Assembly: GCF_003667315.2 (NCBI RefSeq)
Contig: NZ_RCTZ02000010.1
Coordinates: forward strand, 1-64,000
DNA: 64,000 nt
Source of the DNA: Tropicibacter alexandrii
Lineage (GTDB): Bacteria > Pseudomonadota > Alphaproteobacteria > Rhodobacterales > Rhodobacteraceae
Reading direction: 5' to 3'
Shown here: piece by piece, positions 9,706 through 18,652 of the stretch
Numbering within the stretch: the stretch's first letter is position 1
Layout: each line of letters opens with the position of its first letter
Notes under the pieces: model-generated
The model's database searches: none
What the model was told of the DNA's origin: nothing
What the model saw: only the letters and a program-made list of their open reading frames with translations
Program-made: the position numbers and the translations under genes

Positions 9706-9876
9706 CTTTTCCTCCTCCTGATTGGATGCAGTCCCGGCACCCGGTTTCGCACAGTACCTTTGCGGTTTTTATCGTGCGTTTGACTAAACTATCGCGCAGC
9801 ATTATTGCGCTGGCAAATGTTTATTTTTGAATTTTTTTCTGATCGCGGCACGATCTGCGCCGCGACTTTGGTAGGA

Positions 9877-10587
9877 TCATTCTAGATCGGCAAAATACGC
9901 CGCCAGCGCCGCGATTTCCTCGTCTGACAAGCGCCCCGCCATCATCTGCATCACCGGATGCGGGCGCAGCTTTTGCTTGTAAGCATGCATGGCAACAACG
10001 AAATCCTCTTCCACCCATCGGGTGATCGAGGGGATACCGGCATCGCCCCCATCGGATTGGTGGCAGGTCAGGCATTCCGAAGCGAGGTATTCGCCATATT
10101 CCGGGTCCCCGACAATTGCGAGGACGTCCGGCGACAGTTCCACTTCGCGTTTCAAGGCGGTTGGCGCCGATTCCGGAATATCCTGCGGATTGGCTGTGAA
10201 TTCCCTGAGATAGGCCAAAACGTCATGCCGATCCTGTGGGTCCTTTATCCCGCGAAACGACATACGCGTGCCGGAAACCAAGGCTCTGGGGTTTTCGATA
10301 TAGGCGTCGAGTTGATCATATTCCCAGACCAGACCATCGCCAAAGGCGCGGTCCATCGCGTCGGAATAATCGAACCCCTCGATACTGCCCGCGCGACGCC
10401 CGAAGATGCCATTGAGATGAGGCCCGGCGCGATTGCTCGCACCGGGCCCGACCTGATGACATCCCGTACATTTGCGAAACACCTTGGCGCCGTTTTCGGC
10501 ATCGCCCAAGGCTTCGGCGACCTCCTCGGCCAGCGCGGCCCCCGGGGGGGCCAACGCAAGTGTCAGAGCAACGAGATAATGCTTCAT
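9877..10587 (-). CDS. soxE: SoxE, dihaem cytochrome c
   Basis: Periplasmic dihaem c-type cytochrome, partner of SoxF. A signal peptide (cleavage after AALA) is followed by haem sites CTGCH (C40, C43, H44) and CLTCH (C172, C175, H176). The first domain resembles cytochrome c2/c550, with GTRMSFRGI providing the distal methionine; the second is shorter. The 236-residue length fits Paracoccus SoxE. It starts 4 bases after the soxD stop. Confidence 0.93.
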   Translation of the reverse strand: MKHYLVALTLALAPPGAALAEEVAEALGDAENGAKVFRKCTGCHQVGPGASNRAGPHLNGIFGRRAGSIEGFDYSDAMDRAFGDGLVWEYDQLDAYIENPRALVSGTRMSFRGIKDPQDRHDVLAYLREFTANPQDIPESAPTALKREVELSPDVLAIVGDPEYGEYLASECLTCHQSDGGDAGIPSITRWVEEDFVVAMHAYKQKLRPHPVMQMMAGRLSDEEIAALAAYFADLE

Positions 10588-10591
10588 AGCG

Positions 10592-11839
10592 TCACTGCGG
10601 GTTCGATTGCAGATAGGCGATCAGGGCCGCGATGTCCTCGTCCTTGCGAAGGCCGGCAAAGGCCATCTTGGTGCCTTTGATGTAGTCGCGCGGCTTCTGC
10701 ATGAACGCGGTGAAGGCTTCCTCGTCCCAGACGCCGCCATGATCGGCCATCGCGTTGGAGTATTTGAAGCCCTCCACGCTGCCGACCTCGCGACCGATCA
10801 CGTTGTTCAGCTGCGGGCCGGTGCGGTTCTTGGCACCGTCGCCGATCTGGTGGCAGGCCTTGCACTTGCCGAAGACCTTTTCACCTGCGGCGACCAGTTC
10901 CGGGTCCAGAGCCGCTTCTTCGACCGGCGCCTCTTCGGCGGCGGGCTCGGCAGCGGCCTCTTCGACGACCGGCTCGTCGGCGGTTTCGACCACGCTCGGC
11001 TCGGCGGCGGCTTCTTCAGCGGCGGGCTCTGCGCCCTCTTCGTCCGGGGTCACGTCCAGCACGGTGGCGCGCATGGTAATTTCCACGGACTCCTTGCAGT
11101 TCTCCATGCAAGGCTCGGCGCGCCAGATGCTGTATTCCGTGTCGGCCCGGTCATCGACGATGAAGCCCTCGGCATTCGGCATCTCGACCTCGGCCCAAGT
11201 CTCGGGCGACAGTTCGAAATCGTCGTCGATCAGGTCGTTGGAATAGAGGATGTAGGCGGTGATCGCATAGACCTCGTCCGGGGTCAGCGACTGGGCGTTG
11301 CCAAAGGGCATCGACCGGTGGACGTAGTCGAACACGGTCGACAGGTAGGGCCAGTAGGACCCGACCGTCTTCAGCGGGTCCTTGTCGGCCAGCGTGCCGT
11401 CGCCCCCGGCCAGCTTGGGCCAGTTGTCGACGCCCTCGGCGAACGAGCCGTGGCAGACCGCGCAGTTTTCCTCGAAGATCGGCTCGCCATCCAGCGCATT
11501 GCCGGAGCCCGCAGGCAGGCCGGTGCCGTCGGGGCTGACATCGAGGTTCCAGGCGGCGACCTCTTCGGGCAGGGCTTCGCGGCCAAGGCCAAAGCGCAAG
11601 CCGCCAGTGGACTCGTCCGCATGGGCCGCCGCGACGATGCCGCCATCGACATCGACCGGCTCGGCCTTGGCCGCCTGAACGGGGGCCTCCGGTTCCGGGA
11701 TCGGTGCGGGCAACGCGCCCATCGCGGTGGCCGTGCTGGGCATCTGCGCCACGAAACGGTCACCGAAATTGTGCGCAACCAGCAGGGTTCCCCCGATCCC
11801 GAGGATCGTCGCGCCGAAAAGATTAAGAGACTTCGACAT
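10592..11839 (-). CDS. soxD: SoxD, dihaem cytochrome c subunit of sulfane dehydrogenase
   Basis: Electron acceptor subunit of the SoxCD sulfane dehydrogenase. The 415 residues start with a membrane anchor or uncleaved signal ([16 protein letters not shown]), then haem domain one (CAVCH, 126-130), a Glu/Ala/Pro-rich linker (about 267-311) and haem domain two (CKACH, 326-330). The second domain resembles cytochrome c2, with [11 protein letters not shown] 11839 was chosen because GGGGAGG lies 6 bases upstream; it overlaps the soxC end by 17 bases. The upstream in-frame ATG at 11854 sits before this ribosome site. Confidence 0.94.
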   Translation of the reverse strand: MSKSLNLFGATILGIGGTLLVAHNFGDRFVAQMPSTATAMGALPAPIPEPEAPVQAAKAEPVDVDGGIVAAAHADESTGGLRFGLGREALPEEVAAWNLDVSPDGTGLPAGSGNALDGEPIFEENCAVCHGSFAEGVDNWPKLAGGDGTLADKDPLKTVGSYWPYLSTVFDYVHRSMPFGNAQSLTPDEVYAITAYILYSNDLIDDDFELSPETWAEVEMPNAEGFIVDDRADTEYSIWRAEPCMENCKESVEITMRATVLDVTPDEEGAEPAAEEAAAEPSVVETADEPVVEEAAAEPAAEEAPVEEAALDPELVAAGEKVFGKCKACHQIGDGAKNRTGPQLNNVIGREVGSVEGFKYSNAMADHGGVWDEEAFTAFMQKPRDYIKGTKMAFAGLRKDEDIAALIAYLQSNPQ

Positions 11840-13100
11840 TTTCGGCCTCCCCATTGGATTTCACATGCCAGGTCTGGATGCAGTTGTTGTGATAGACCGA
11901 GTTCTCGCCGCGCACGTCGCGCAGCTGAGCCTTGGTCGGTTGGACATAGCCGGTCTCGTCCATGGCGCGCGATTGCAGCAGCCATTCCTCGCCATTCCAC
12001 GTCGTGTCGAGGTAGAAACGGGTCAGCGCCTTGTCCTCGCCCTCGTTGGCGAGACGCGCGGTTTCCCATGTCATGCCGCCATCCTTGGACACGTCAACGC
12101 GGGTGATGCGCCCATGGCCGGTCCATGCGAGGCCGGTGATGACGACCGGGCCGGGACCGTGCTTGATCGGCGATTGCGGGCTGGGGCTGGTGACCACGGA
12201 TTTCGCATCCATAACCCAGGTCCACTTGCGCGAGGTGCCGTCGGCCAGCGTGTCGGTGTATTTCGAGGTCTCTTCGCGGCTTTCGACCGGGCCATCCATG
12301 ACCTCGATGCGGCGCAGCCACTTGACCCACATATTGCCTTCCCAGCCGGGAACGACCAGACGCACCGGATAGCCGTGCTCTTTGCGCAGCGCCTCGCCAT
12401 TGGCCTTGAACGCGACGAAGACGTCGTCCATCGCCTTTTCCATCGGGATCGAGCGCCCGTTCGACGACGCATCCGCGCCCTCGACATAGACCCACTTGTC
12501 CTTCAGGTCGCCAGCGGCATCCAGACCGGCCTCGGCCAGCAGGGTGCGCAGCGGCACGCCGGAATATTCCATGTTGTGGATCATGCCGTGGGTGAACTGC
12601 GCGCCGTTCAGCTGCGCGCCCGCCCATTCCATGCCGGTATTGGCCGCGCATTCGCAGAAATACACGTGGTTCTCACGCGGGAAGCGTTCCAGATCCTCGT
12701 AGGTAAAGACCAGCGGCTTGTCGACCAAGCCGTTGATCATCAGTCGGTAATCCGCCTTGGACAGCTCGATCGCACCGGAATGGTGACGCTCGAACGCACA
12801 GCCCGCCGGGGTGATCGTGCCGTCCAGCGCGTGGATCGGCGTGAAGTTGATCGAGCTGATCGGGTCGGCGGTCAGCCACGGCACGTTGCGGCGAACGACG
12901 TCATCCTCGAAGCGGATCGGCAGGCCGTATGGGGTGGCATCGACGCCCTCACCCAGACCGGACGCCCATTCCTGCACCTCGGTGATCAGCGGATCGGGAC
13001 CGGCGGCCTTCGCCACCGTTGCCGCAACCGTGCCCGCGCCCAAAGCGGCGGCCCCGGTCAGGAACTGACGGCGCGAGGCGCCCTTGTTCTCTGTGGTCAT
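11823..13100 (-). CDS. soxC: SoxC, molybdopterin subunit of sulfane dehydrogenase
   Basis: Sulfite-oxidase-family molybdenum enzyme that, with SoxD, oxidises the sulfane sulfur bound to SoxY and gives the full eight-electron yield from thiosulfate. A Tat signal ([10 protein letters not shown]) starts the 425 residues. The oxidoreductase domain has [10 protein letters not shown], in which a cysteine should ligate molybdenum (C151 likely). The C-terminal Mo-co dimerisation domain includes [13 protein letters not shown]. SoxCD presence implies complete oxidation without sulfur-globule storage. It follows soxB by 27 bases. Confidence 0.96.
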   Translation of the reverse strand: MTTENKGASRRQFLTGAAALGAGTVAATVAKAAGPDPLITEVQEWASGLGEGVDATPYGLPIRFEDDVVRRNVPWLTADPISSINFTPIHALDGTITPAGCAFERHHSGAIELSKADYRLMINGLVDKPLVFTYEDLERFPRENHVYFCECAANTGMEWAGAQLNGAQFTHGMIHNMEYSGVPLRTLLAEAGLDAAGDLKDKWVYVEGADASSNGRSIPMEKAMDDVFVAFKANGEALRKEHGYPVRLVVPGWEGNMWVKWLRRIEVMDGPVESREETSKYTDTLADGTSRKWTWVMDAKSVVTSPSPQSPIKHGPGPVVITGLAWTGHGRITRVDVSKDGGMTWETARLANEGEDKALTRFYLDTTWNGEEWLLQSRAMDETGYVQPTKAQLRDVRGENSVYHNNCIQTWHVKSNGEAENVEVS

Positions 13101-13127
13101 ATGTCTCTCCTTCCAAAGCAGACGGGC

Positions 13128-14825
13128 TTAGACGCCCGTCACCTCGACCGAATTGTTGGGCTCCAGCGTGATGGTGCCCTGTTTGCGAATATGGCTTTCG
13201 ACGACGTCCCAGATCTGCGGCCCTTCGGTGCCCTCGTTGACCGAGGCCCAGCCCGCGACGATGTAGGTTTTCGACGGATCGATCGCCTCGCCGGTCTTGA
13301 GCAGCGTCATATCCGAGATGCGCTCGCCCTGCGGCTTGCTGACGTCGATCCGGTAGCCCATGCCCCCGATGCGCACCATGTCGCCGCCCTGCTGGTAATA
13401 GGGATCGGGGTTGAAGATGTTGTCGGCCACGTCCTCTAGGATCACCTTGATGAATTCGCCAGTCATTTCAGACCGGTACGCCTCGCCATAGGACATGGAG
13501 GTCACGTTCCAGATGTCTTCGCGGGTGATGTTGTCACCGGGGATCAGGCTCGGCCCCCAGCGCACGCCGGGCGACATGGCGATATCGGCCTCGCGCTCGG
13601 ACATCAGGGCGTTGCAGATCAGATCGTCCCAGGTGCCGTTGAAGTTGCCGCGACGATACAGAAGCTCATCGGTGGTGCCGATGACCTCTTCCAGCTCGGC
13701 CTTGTAGGGCGCGCGCTGTTCGTCGATCAGGCTTGCGACCTTGGCATCGGGCGTGATCACGTCCGAGAAGATCGGGATCAGCTTGTGGCGGAAGCCCATC
13801 ATGCGGCCATCGCGCACGTCCAGATCGACGCGGGACACGAACTTGCCGTTGGAGCCGGACGCGACGATGATCGTCTCGCCCACCAGCACCGGCTCGGGCA
13901 GCGCGTCATGGGTGTGGCCCGACAGGATCACGTCGATGCCGGTCACGACCGACGCCATCTGCTTGTCCACGTCGAAACCGTTGTGGGAAAGGCAGACCAC
14001 CAGCTCGGCGCCCGCCGCGCGGACCTCGTCGACCATCGCCTGCATGTTCTCGTCGCGGATACCAAAGGAGTATTCCGGGAACATCCAGCGCGGGTTGGCA
14101 ATCGGCATGTAGGGGAAGGCCTGCCCGATCACGGCGATCTTCACCCCGCCGCGCTCAAAGAACTTGTAGGGCTTGAACAGCTCGGCGGGTTCGTCCCACT
14201 CGGCATCGAAAATGTTCTGACCCAGCGCGGCAAAGGGCAGCCCTTCGACGATTTCCTGCACCCGCTCCGACCCAAGCGTGAATTCCCAGTGGAAGGTCAT
14301 CGCGTCGGGCTTCAGCGCGTTCATGACGTTGACCATGTCCTGACCTTCGGTCTTGTAACAGGTCATCGAGCCATGCCACGTGTCGCCGCCATCCAGCAGC
14401 AGCGCGTCGGGGCGGTCAGCGCGGATCGCGTTGATGACCGTGGCCACTCGGTCCAGACCGCCGACCTTGCCATAGGCCTGCGCCAGCGAGGCGAAATCGC
14501 CCGACGACAGCGCGTAATGCGACGGCGAGCCGTCCTCGATGCCATACAGACGCCGGAAATCGGCGCCGGTGACATGCGGCACCTCGCCCTTGTTGCCGCC
14601 CACGCCGATATTGATCGACGGTTCGCGGAAGTAGATCGGCTTCAACTGCGCATGGATGTCGGTGACGTGGATCAGGCTGACATTGCCGAAGGTGTCGAAT
14701 TGCAGCAACTGGTCCTGAGTCAGGCTCTGCTGCGCGGCCAGCCGCGCCCAGTTGCCAAAACCGGAGGCGCCGACCATCGCCGACGCCGCCATGGACACCT
14801 GCAGGAAATCGCGTCTTGAGATCAT
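13128..14825 (-). CDS. soxB: SoxB, sulfate thiohydrolase
   Basis: Dimanganese hydrolase of the 5'-nucleotidase family that releases sulfate from SoxY-bound thiosulfonate. The start ATG 14825 (MISRRDFLQ) gives a Tat signal and 565 residues, the normal size. Metal motifs in order are VTDIHAQ, GGDTWHGS, SHNGFD and SGHTHDALP. Upstream of the ATG there is no good Shine-Dalgarno, only AGAAAG followed by a pyrimidine run, and the start would be awkward without coupling. A terminator-like hairpin and an 18-base palindrome separate it from soxA. Confidence 0.97.
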   Translation of the reverse strand: MISRRDFLQVSMAASAMVGASGFGNWARLAAQQSLTQDQLLQFDTFGNVSLIHVTDIHAQLKPIYFREPSINIGVGGNKGEVPHVTGADFRRLYGIEDGSPSHYALSSGDFASLAQAYGKVGGLDRVATVINAIRADRPDALLLDGGDTWHGSMTCYKTEGQDMVNVMNALKPDAMTFHWEFTLGSERVQEIVEGLPFAALGQNIFDAEWDEPAELFKPYKFFERGGVKIAVIGQAFPYMPIANPRWMFPEYSFGIRDENMQAMVDEVRAAGAELVVCLSHNGFDVDKQMASVVTGIDVILSGHTHDALPEPVLVGETIIVASGSNGKFVSRVDLDVRDGRMMGFRHKLIPIFSDVITPDAKVASLIDEQRAPYKAELEEVIGTTDELLYRRGNFNGTWDDLICNALMSEREADIAMSPGVRWGPSLIPGDNITREDIWNVTSMSYGEAYRSEMTGEFIKVILEDVADNIFNPDPYYQQGGDMVRIGGMGYRIDVSKPQGERISDMTLLKTGEAIDPSKTYIVAGWASVNEGTEGPQIWDVVESHIRKQGTITLEPNNSVEVTGV

Positions 14826-14850
14826 GGGGAGGGGTCTTTCTATCTCATGA

Positions 14851-14868
14851 CACACATGCGCATGTGTG
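14851..14868. promoter_or_regulatory. perfect 18-base palindrome between soxA and soxB
   Basis: CACACATGC followed directly by GCATGTGTG, a perfect 18-base palindrome with no spacer, 26 bases before the soxB start. Either a dimeric-regulator operator or an mRNA hairpin affecting soxB translation. Confidence 0.5.
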
Positions 14869-14880
14869 AATGGGTTATAA

Positions 14881-14916
14881 GCAAGAAACCCCGCGCCGAC
14901 CAAATCGGCGCGGGGT
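14881..14916 (-). terminator. terminator/attenuator hairpin after soxA
   Basis: On the minus strand a 12-bp GC-rich stem (14888-14899 with 14905-14916, 5-base loop) is followed by TTCTTGC, a weak T tract. It sits directly after soxA inside the operon, so it probably reduces transcription into soxB-F or stabilises the soxXYZA transcript. Confidence 0.65.
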
Positions 14917-14922
14917 ATGGGA

Positions 14923-15768
14923 TTATTGACGGACCGCGGGGGCTTCGACGCTCAGACCATTGCCGCGCGAGGCGACATACAGTTCAAGCGCGCGGAACTC
15001 GTCCGATCCTTCGGCAAAGGTCTCGGCGCGGGTGTCGCGGATGCAGCCACGGAAGCGGTTGTGCTTCGAGATCAGCTTCGCCTGTTTCAGACGGTAGGTC
15101 GGGAAACCGTTGGTCTGACCTTGGCTGAGGTGATCGGCGCGGATGTAGTTGCCGTAGTTCTGCTCGTGGCAGTTGGCGCAGGACAGTTCGAGCTGACCGT
15201 AGCGGGTGTAGTACATCTCCTTGCCCTGCTCCCAGAAGGGGGCAGCGGCGCCGTCGATGGCCACGTCCATGGGCATGCCCAGCGACTGGTGGTTGATCAG
15301 CGCGACCATGGCCTGCATGGTGCCACCGGACCACTTCCACTCGTTGGCTTGCATACGCTCGGTGCGGCATTCGTTGATGAGGTCTTCCATCACCACCAGT
15401 TTGCCGTCCTCATCGACCTTCGGCATCTTGGTCGACAGGCCTTCGAATTCGGCCACGTCACCGTGGCAAGAGGCGCAGCTTTCACCGGCCTCGCCTTCGA
15501 CGGTGTTCCAGCTGTCCATCGCCTGATCGACGAAGATCATGCCGGGATTGTCGAACGTGTCGAGCTGCATCGCCTGCGTGTCATCCTCGCGGAAATGCCA
15601 GCCCGAAATGATCGTGTCGATGCCGGTTTCCGCCAAGTGCGCGGGGGCGTCGGTCTTCGAGATCATCTCTTCGCCGTCGATCGCCAGCACGTCGTCATCC
15701 GCACCGCCGGCATAGGCGGTGGTGGCGGCGCACAGGGCGACCACGGCGGTCAGAGCCTTGAATTTCAT
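14923..15768 (-). CDS. soxA: SoxA, dihaem c-type cytochrome of the SoxAX complex
   Basis: SoxAX oxidatively links thiosulfate to the cysteine of SoxY. The 281 residues have a signal peptide (cleavage after TAYA) and two haem motifs, CASCH (C98-H102) and CANCH (C197-H201). C242 in GCIRDTRAE is the expected haem-ligating, persulfide-modified active-site cysteine. Two haems place it in the Paracoccus/Rhodovulum class. It lies 54 bases after soxZ. Confidence 0.96.
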   Translation of the reverse strand: MKFKALTAVVALCAATTAYAGGADDDVLAIDGEEMISKTDAPAHLAETGIDTIISGWHFREDDTQAMQLDTFDNPGMIFVDQAMDSWNTVEGEAGESCASCHGDVAEFEGLSTKMPKVDEDGKLVVMEDLINECRTERMQANEWKWSGGTMQAMVALINHQSLGMPMDVAIDGAAAPFWEQGKEMYYTRYGQLELSCANCHEQNYGNYIRADHLSQGQTNGFPTYRLKQAKLISKHNRFRGCIRDTRAETFAEGSDEFRALELYVASRGNGLSVEAPAVRQ

Positions 15769-15789
15769 TATGTTCCCTCCCTAAAGGCG

Positions 15790-15814
15790 CCCTGCCCCGC
15801 ACGGCGGGACAGGG
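15790..15814 (-). other. intercistronic hairpin between soxZ and soxA
   Basis: CCCTG-C-CCCGC and GCGGG-A-CAGGG form a 10-bp stem with one internal mismatch and an ACG loop. No T run follows, so this is more likely an mRNA processing or stability hairpin than a terminator. Confidence 0.5.
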
Positions 15815-15822
15815 GTTCCGTT

Positions 15823-16149
15823 TTACACGGAAATCTTCTTGGACTCTTCGTAGACCGAGCCGTCGTCGTCGTACCAAGTGAACTTGAATTCACCCGCTTC
15901 CGGCACCGTGGCGTCGAATTCGAAGTAGGGGTTGGTCGAAATCGCGGGCTGCATCGTGATGTCGATCACGTTCTGGCCGTTGAAGTCGCAGGTGAAGCGG
16001 TTGATGATCGAGCGCGGGATCACGTTTCCCGAGCTGTCCTTGCGCTGGCCCGATTCCATCGGGTGCGAGATCAGCGTCTTGAGCGTGATCACTTCACCGG
16101 CGGAGGCGCTTTTCGGGACCTTGACGCGGGGTTTGACACCATCTGCCAT
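15823..16149 (-). CDS. soxZ: SoxZ, sulfur carrier complex subunit
   Basis: 108 residues of the SoxZ immunoglobulin-like fold that pairs with SoxY. No signal peptide is visible, as expected because SoxZ is exported with Tat-bearing SoxY. KVPKSASAGEVITLKTLISHPMESG and the C-terminal GEFKFTWYDDDGSVYEES are typical. AAGGAG lies 8 bases before the ATG. It starts 24 bases after soxY. Confidence 0.95.
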   Translation of the reverse strand: MADGVKPRVKVPKSASAGEVITLKTLISHPMESGQRKDSSGNVIPRSIINRFTCDFNGQNVIDITMQPAISTNPYFEFDATVPEAGEFKFTWYDDDGSVYEESKKISV

Positions 16150-16173
16150 CTGTCTGTCTCCTTGATATCTGGG

Positions 16174-16590
16174 TTAGCCGCCGCAGCCGCCGATGGTGAC
16201 CTTCACGGTCTTCGAGGCGCGGGCAAAGCTGCCATCGGCAAGCTTGGCAATTGCGATCACGTCCTGCGTACCGGCCAGACGGATCCGGGTGGATGCCGCG
16301 GTGGAACCGGCGAGCGGGCCGAAGTTGTAGGTGGCGACACCAGGGGTCGGGTTGCCGGCGGCCAGCAGCAGGATCGCCGTGGCGCCCTCGGCAGAGACGC
16401 CGATCGGAACGGTGTTCCCGTTCTCGGCGATTTCCGGCGCGTCGAGGTCGACGCCCCCATCTGCAACGGCAGCACCGCCGGTGAATTCGTTGATCGCGTC
16501 ATCCGCAGCCGCATTCACGCGGAAGGGAAGAACGGTCATCAGCGCGGCACCGGCACCCAGTGCCAGCGTTTCGCGACGCGTAAAGTCCAT
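16174..16590 (-). CDS. soxY: SoxY, sulfur-carrier protein
   Basis: Carries all sulfur intermediates on a C-terminal cysteine. The 138 residues begin with a Tat signal (TRRETLALGAGAAL) and end with GGCGG-like IGGCGG, where C136 is the carrier residue. ATG 16590 (MDFTRRE) was chosen because AGGAG lies 7 bases upstream; the in-frame ATG at 16596 is too close to that site. It is downstream of soxX by 25 bases. Confidence 0.96.
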   Translation of the reverse strand: MDFTRRETLALGAGAALMTVLPFRVNAAADDAINEFTGGAAVADGGVDLDAPEIAENGNTVPIGVSAEGATAILLLAAGNPTPGVATYNFGPLAGSTAASTRIRLAGTQDVIAIAKLADGSFARASKTVKVTIGGCGG

Positions 16591-16615
16591 CGTCATTCTC
16601 CTTTGAACCTGGGTC

Positions 16616-17092
16616 TCAGCCATCCTGAAGGGTCATCAGGAAGGCCACCACATCTTCGATTTCCTGAGCCGACAGGATCGGCGGCAGGTCGGCAGGCGCA
16701 GCCTTGCCGGTATAGGCGTCACCGGGACGGATGAAGCCGCTGGTCTTGTAGAAGGCCGGCATCACCGACCCTTCGAAGGTCATCTTGGCATTGGCCACGA
16801 TCCCGCGCAGTTCCGCCTCGGAACGATAGCCTCCCACGCCGTCCAGCATCGGACCGACTTCGCCATGGAAGGCGGCATCGGACCACGCCTCGGCGGTGTG
16901 GCAGGCGACGCAGTTGCCCTTGGACCGGCTGGTGATGATCACCTTGCCGTTCGCCGGGTCGCCCGGCATGCCGGTCAGCGACGCTTCGACTTCGCCGTAT
17001 TCGCCATATTGAACGTCATCGGGTGCCACCGTTTCGGCGACCGCCATACCCGCGATCAGCGTTGCCGCTGCCGTGATTGCTGTAAGCCTCAT
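16616..17092 (-). CDS. soxX: SoxX, monohaem cytochrome c of SoxAX
   Basis: 158 residues with a signal peptide (cleavage near AVAET) and one haem motif CVACH (C61-H65). The sequence GSVMPAF carries the likely distal methionine. It pairs with SoxA. ATG 17092 is preceded by GGGAGGG. It is the first gene of the structural soxXYZABCDEF series, and the strong palindrome at 17185-17204 upstream is the probable SoxR operator. Confidence 0.95.
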   Translation of the reverse strand: MRLTAITAAATLIAGMAVAETVAPDDVQYGEYGEVEASLTGMPGDPANGKVIITSRSKGNCVACHTAEAWSDAAFHGEVGPMLDGVGGYRSEAELRGIVANAKMTFEGSVMPAFYKTSGFIRPGDAYTGKAAPADLPPILSAQEIEDVVAFLMTLQDG

Positions 17093-17184
17093 ATTCCCTC
17101 CCTGGGCCTTGCGCGCCTTTGACAGGCGCCTCAGATTCCGGCTGATGTATACCGTAGGCCACCGAGCCGTGTTCACGCAACAAC

Positions 17185-17204
17185 AAATTCACGGATGTGA
17201 ATTT
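17185..17204. promoter_or_regulatory. probable SoxR operator upstream of soxX
   Basis: AAATTCAC-GGAT-GTGAATTT, a perfect 8-4-8 palindrome in the soxW-soxX gap. In Paracoccus pantotrophus SoxR binds the soxS-soxV and soxW-soxX intergenic regions. Here the same half-site (AATTCAC) recurs at 18621-18627 between soxV and soxS. Confidence 0.75.
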
Positions 17205-17224
17205 TTGAGCATGTTTTCCGTGTT

Positions 17225-17803
17225 TCAGTCGGTTTTCCCGTCGTTGCGCTCGGTGATGCGGCGCGCGTGATAGCGTTGAAAATCCTCACCGTTATCAAGC
17301 TCATAGCGCTTTTCGTTCACCCATGTAAACATGTCCAGCGTGGTCCCCTTGCTGAACGCGCCCGGCATTACCGCGACCGAGGCTTCGATGGCCGAAGTAT
17401 CCTCGGGCACCTCTTCCGGAAGGAAGACGATGTTGGGCGTGAACAGCACGCGCCACTTGCGCGCGGCGTCCTTTTCGGACAGCGATTCTCCGTCGAGATC
17501 GGTGATCTCGATATCGCCATGCAGGTTCAGTTGAACGACAAAGAAGTTCTCGTCGATGTAGTCGGACACCTCCGGATCGACAAAGACCTCCTCATGCATC
17601 TTCTTGCAGTAGATGCAGCCGCGCTGTTCGAAGAACAACACAAGCCGCTTGCCCTCGGCGTTGGCCTCGGCCAAATCCTCGCGCAGGTCCTTGAACGTGT
17701 CGCGCATCCACGGCTGCTTGTGCAGCCCGTCATCGCCGATCTCCTGCGCCCAAACGGGCAGTGCAATGGCCGCCGCAAGGGCCGCTCCGATCCAGGCCTT
17801 CAT
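17225..17803 (-). CDS. soxW: SoxW, periplasmic thioredoxin
   Basis: 192 residues with a signal peptide (cleavage after VWAQ) and a thioredoxin fold whose active site is CIYC (C63, C66). SoxW receives electrons from SoxV and is thought to keep Sox proteins reduced. LFTPNIVFLPEE supplies the cis-proline region of the fold. It lies between soxV and soxX on the same strand; the gap to soxX holds the operator and so probably a second promoter. Confidence 0.92.
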   Translation of the reverse strand: MKAWIGAALAAAIALPVWAQEIGDDGLHKQPWMRDTFKDLREDLAEANAEGKRLVLFFEQRGCIYCKKMHEEVFVDPEVSDYIDENFFVVQLNLHGDIEITDLDGESLSEKDAARKWRVLFTPNIVFLPEEVPEDTSAIEASVAVMPGAFSKGTTLDMFTWVNEKRYELDNGEDFQRYHARRITERNDGKTD

Positions 17804-17861
17804 GGTCTTCCTCCCGATTCTGCGCCGTCAATTTTCTGAGCAACTGACAGCAGGTTAACGC

Positions 17862-18599
17862 TCAACTCAGGGACGTCCAACCGGGGAACGTCTCGATCAT
17901 CCACTGTCCGATGGCGTTGACGCTCCCCGTCGCGATCAGCACCGCGAACAGCAGCATCATGCCCCCCATCACCTTTTCGGCGTATTTCAACTTGTCGCGA
18001 TGCCGCCCCGTCCAGCGCAGGAACGGCCCCGAGAACAGCGCGGCGACGACGAAGGGCGCGGTCATGCCCAAGCCGTAGACCAGCATCAGCAGACCGCCGC
18101 GCCAGACCTCGCCCATGGTGGTGGCGATGAACAGCATCGCCGTGATCGCGGGCCCCGCGCAGGGCGTCCAGCCAAAGCCGAAGGCCAGCCCCATCAGGTA
18201 GGCCCCAAGGATCGAGGTCGGCTCCATCTTCGATTCGACGCGCGCCTCGCGGTACAGCAGGCCGATGCGCACCACGCCCAGGAAATGCAGGCCAAAGATC
18301 ACGAGGATCGCCACCGCCACCCATGTCAGCGCGTCGAGGTAGTCGGCAAACGCCTGCCCCACCGCGGTCGCGCCCATGCCGTACAGCACGAAGATCGTCG
18401 TCACCCCAAACGCAAAGAAAACGGCGGACACGATCAACCGGCGCTGCGCACCGGGGGCGATTCCCGTGTCGTCGCGCAGTTCGGTCATGGAAATCCCGGC
18501 CATGTAGCACAGGTAGAACGGCACGATCGGCAGGATGCAGGGCGTGAAAAAGGTTATCAAACCGGCAAGTGCCGCACCTGCGAAGGTAATATCCAGCAC
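17862..18599 (-). CDS. soxV: SoxV, CcdA/DsbD-family thiol transporter
   Basis: Inner-membrane protein with six hydrophobic segments that transfers electrons from cytoplasmic thioredoxin to SoxW. The redox cysteines are in FFTPCILPIVPFYLC and GWTPCAGPA. GTG 18599 is preferred because AAGGAAAGG lies 8 bases upstream; GTG 18608 in the same frame overlaps that ribosome site and is the alternative. It is the first gene of the leftward sox operon, divergent from soxS. Confidence 0.92.
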   Translation of the reverse strand: MLDITFAGAALAGLITFFTPCILPIVPFYLCYMAGISMTELRDDTGIAPGAQRRLIVSAVFFAFGVTTIFVLYGMGATAVGQAFADYLDALTWVAVAILVIFGLHFLGVVRIGLLYREARVESKMEPTSILGAYLMGLAFGFGWTPCAGPAITAMLFIATTMGEVWRGGLLMLVYGLGMTAPFVVAALFSGPFLRWTGRHRDKLKYAEKVMGGMMLLFAVLIATGSVNAIGQWMIETFPGWTSLS

Positions 18600-18620
18600 G
18601 AAAGGCACCTTTCCTTGATC

Positions 18621-18652
18621 AATTCACATATTCAGATTAGGTTGTGCGAATG
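18621..18652. promoter_or_regulatory. soxV-soxS divergent control region
   Basis: A half-site AATTCAC (18621-18627), identical to that of the soxX operator, is followed by an imperfect partner GTGCGAAT (18644-18651). Both divergent promoters must lie within the roughly 50 bases between the genes, so SoxR bound here could repress both directions. Confidence 0.55.

Noticed and set aside
9840-9876. GC-rich stem near the soxE end as a terminator
   Set aside because: On the soxE strand the stem is followed by an A run, not T, so it does not fit intrinsic termination.
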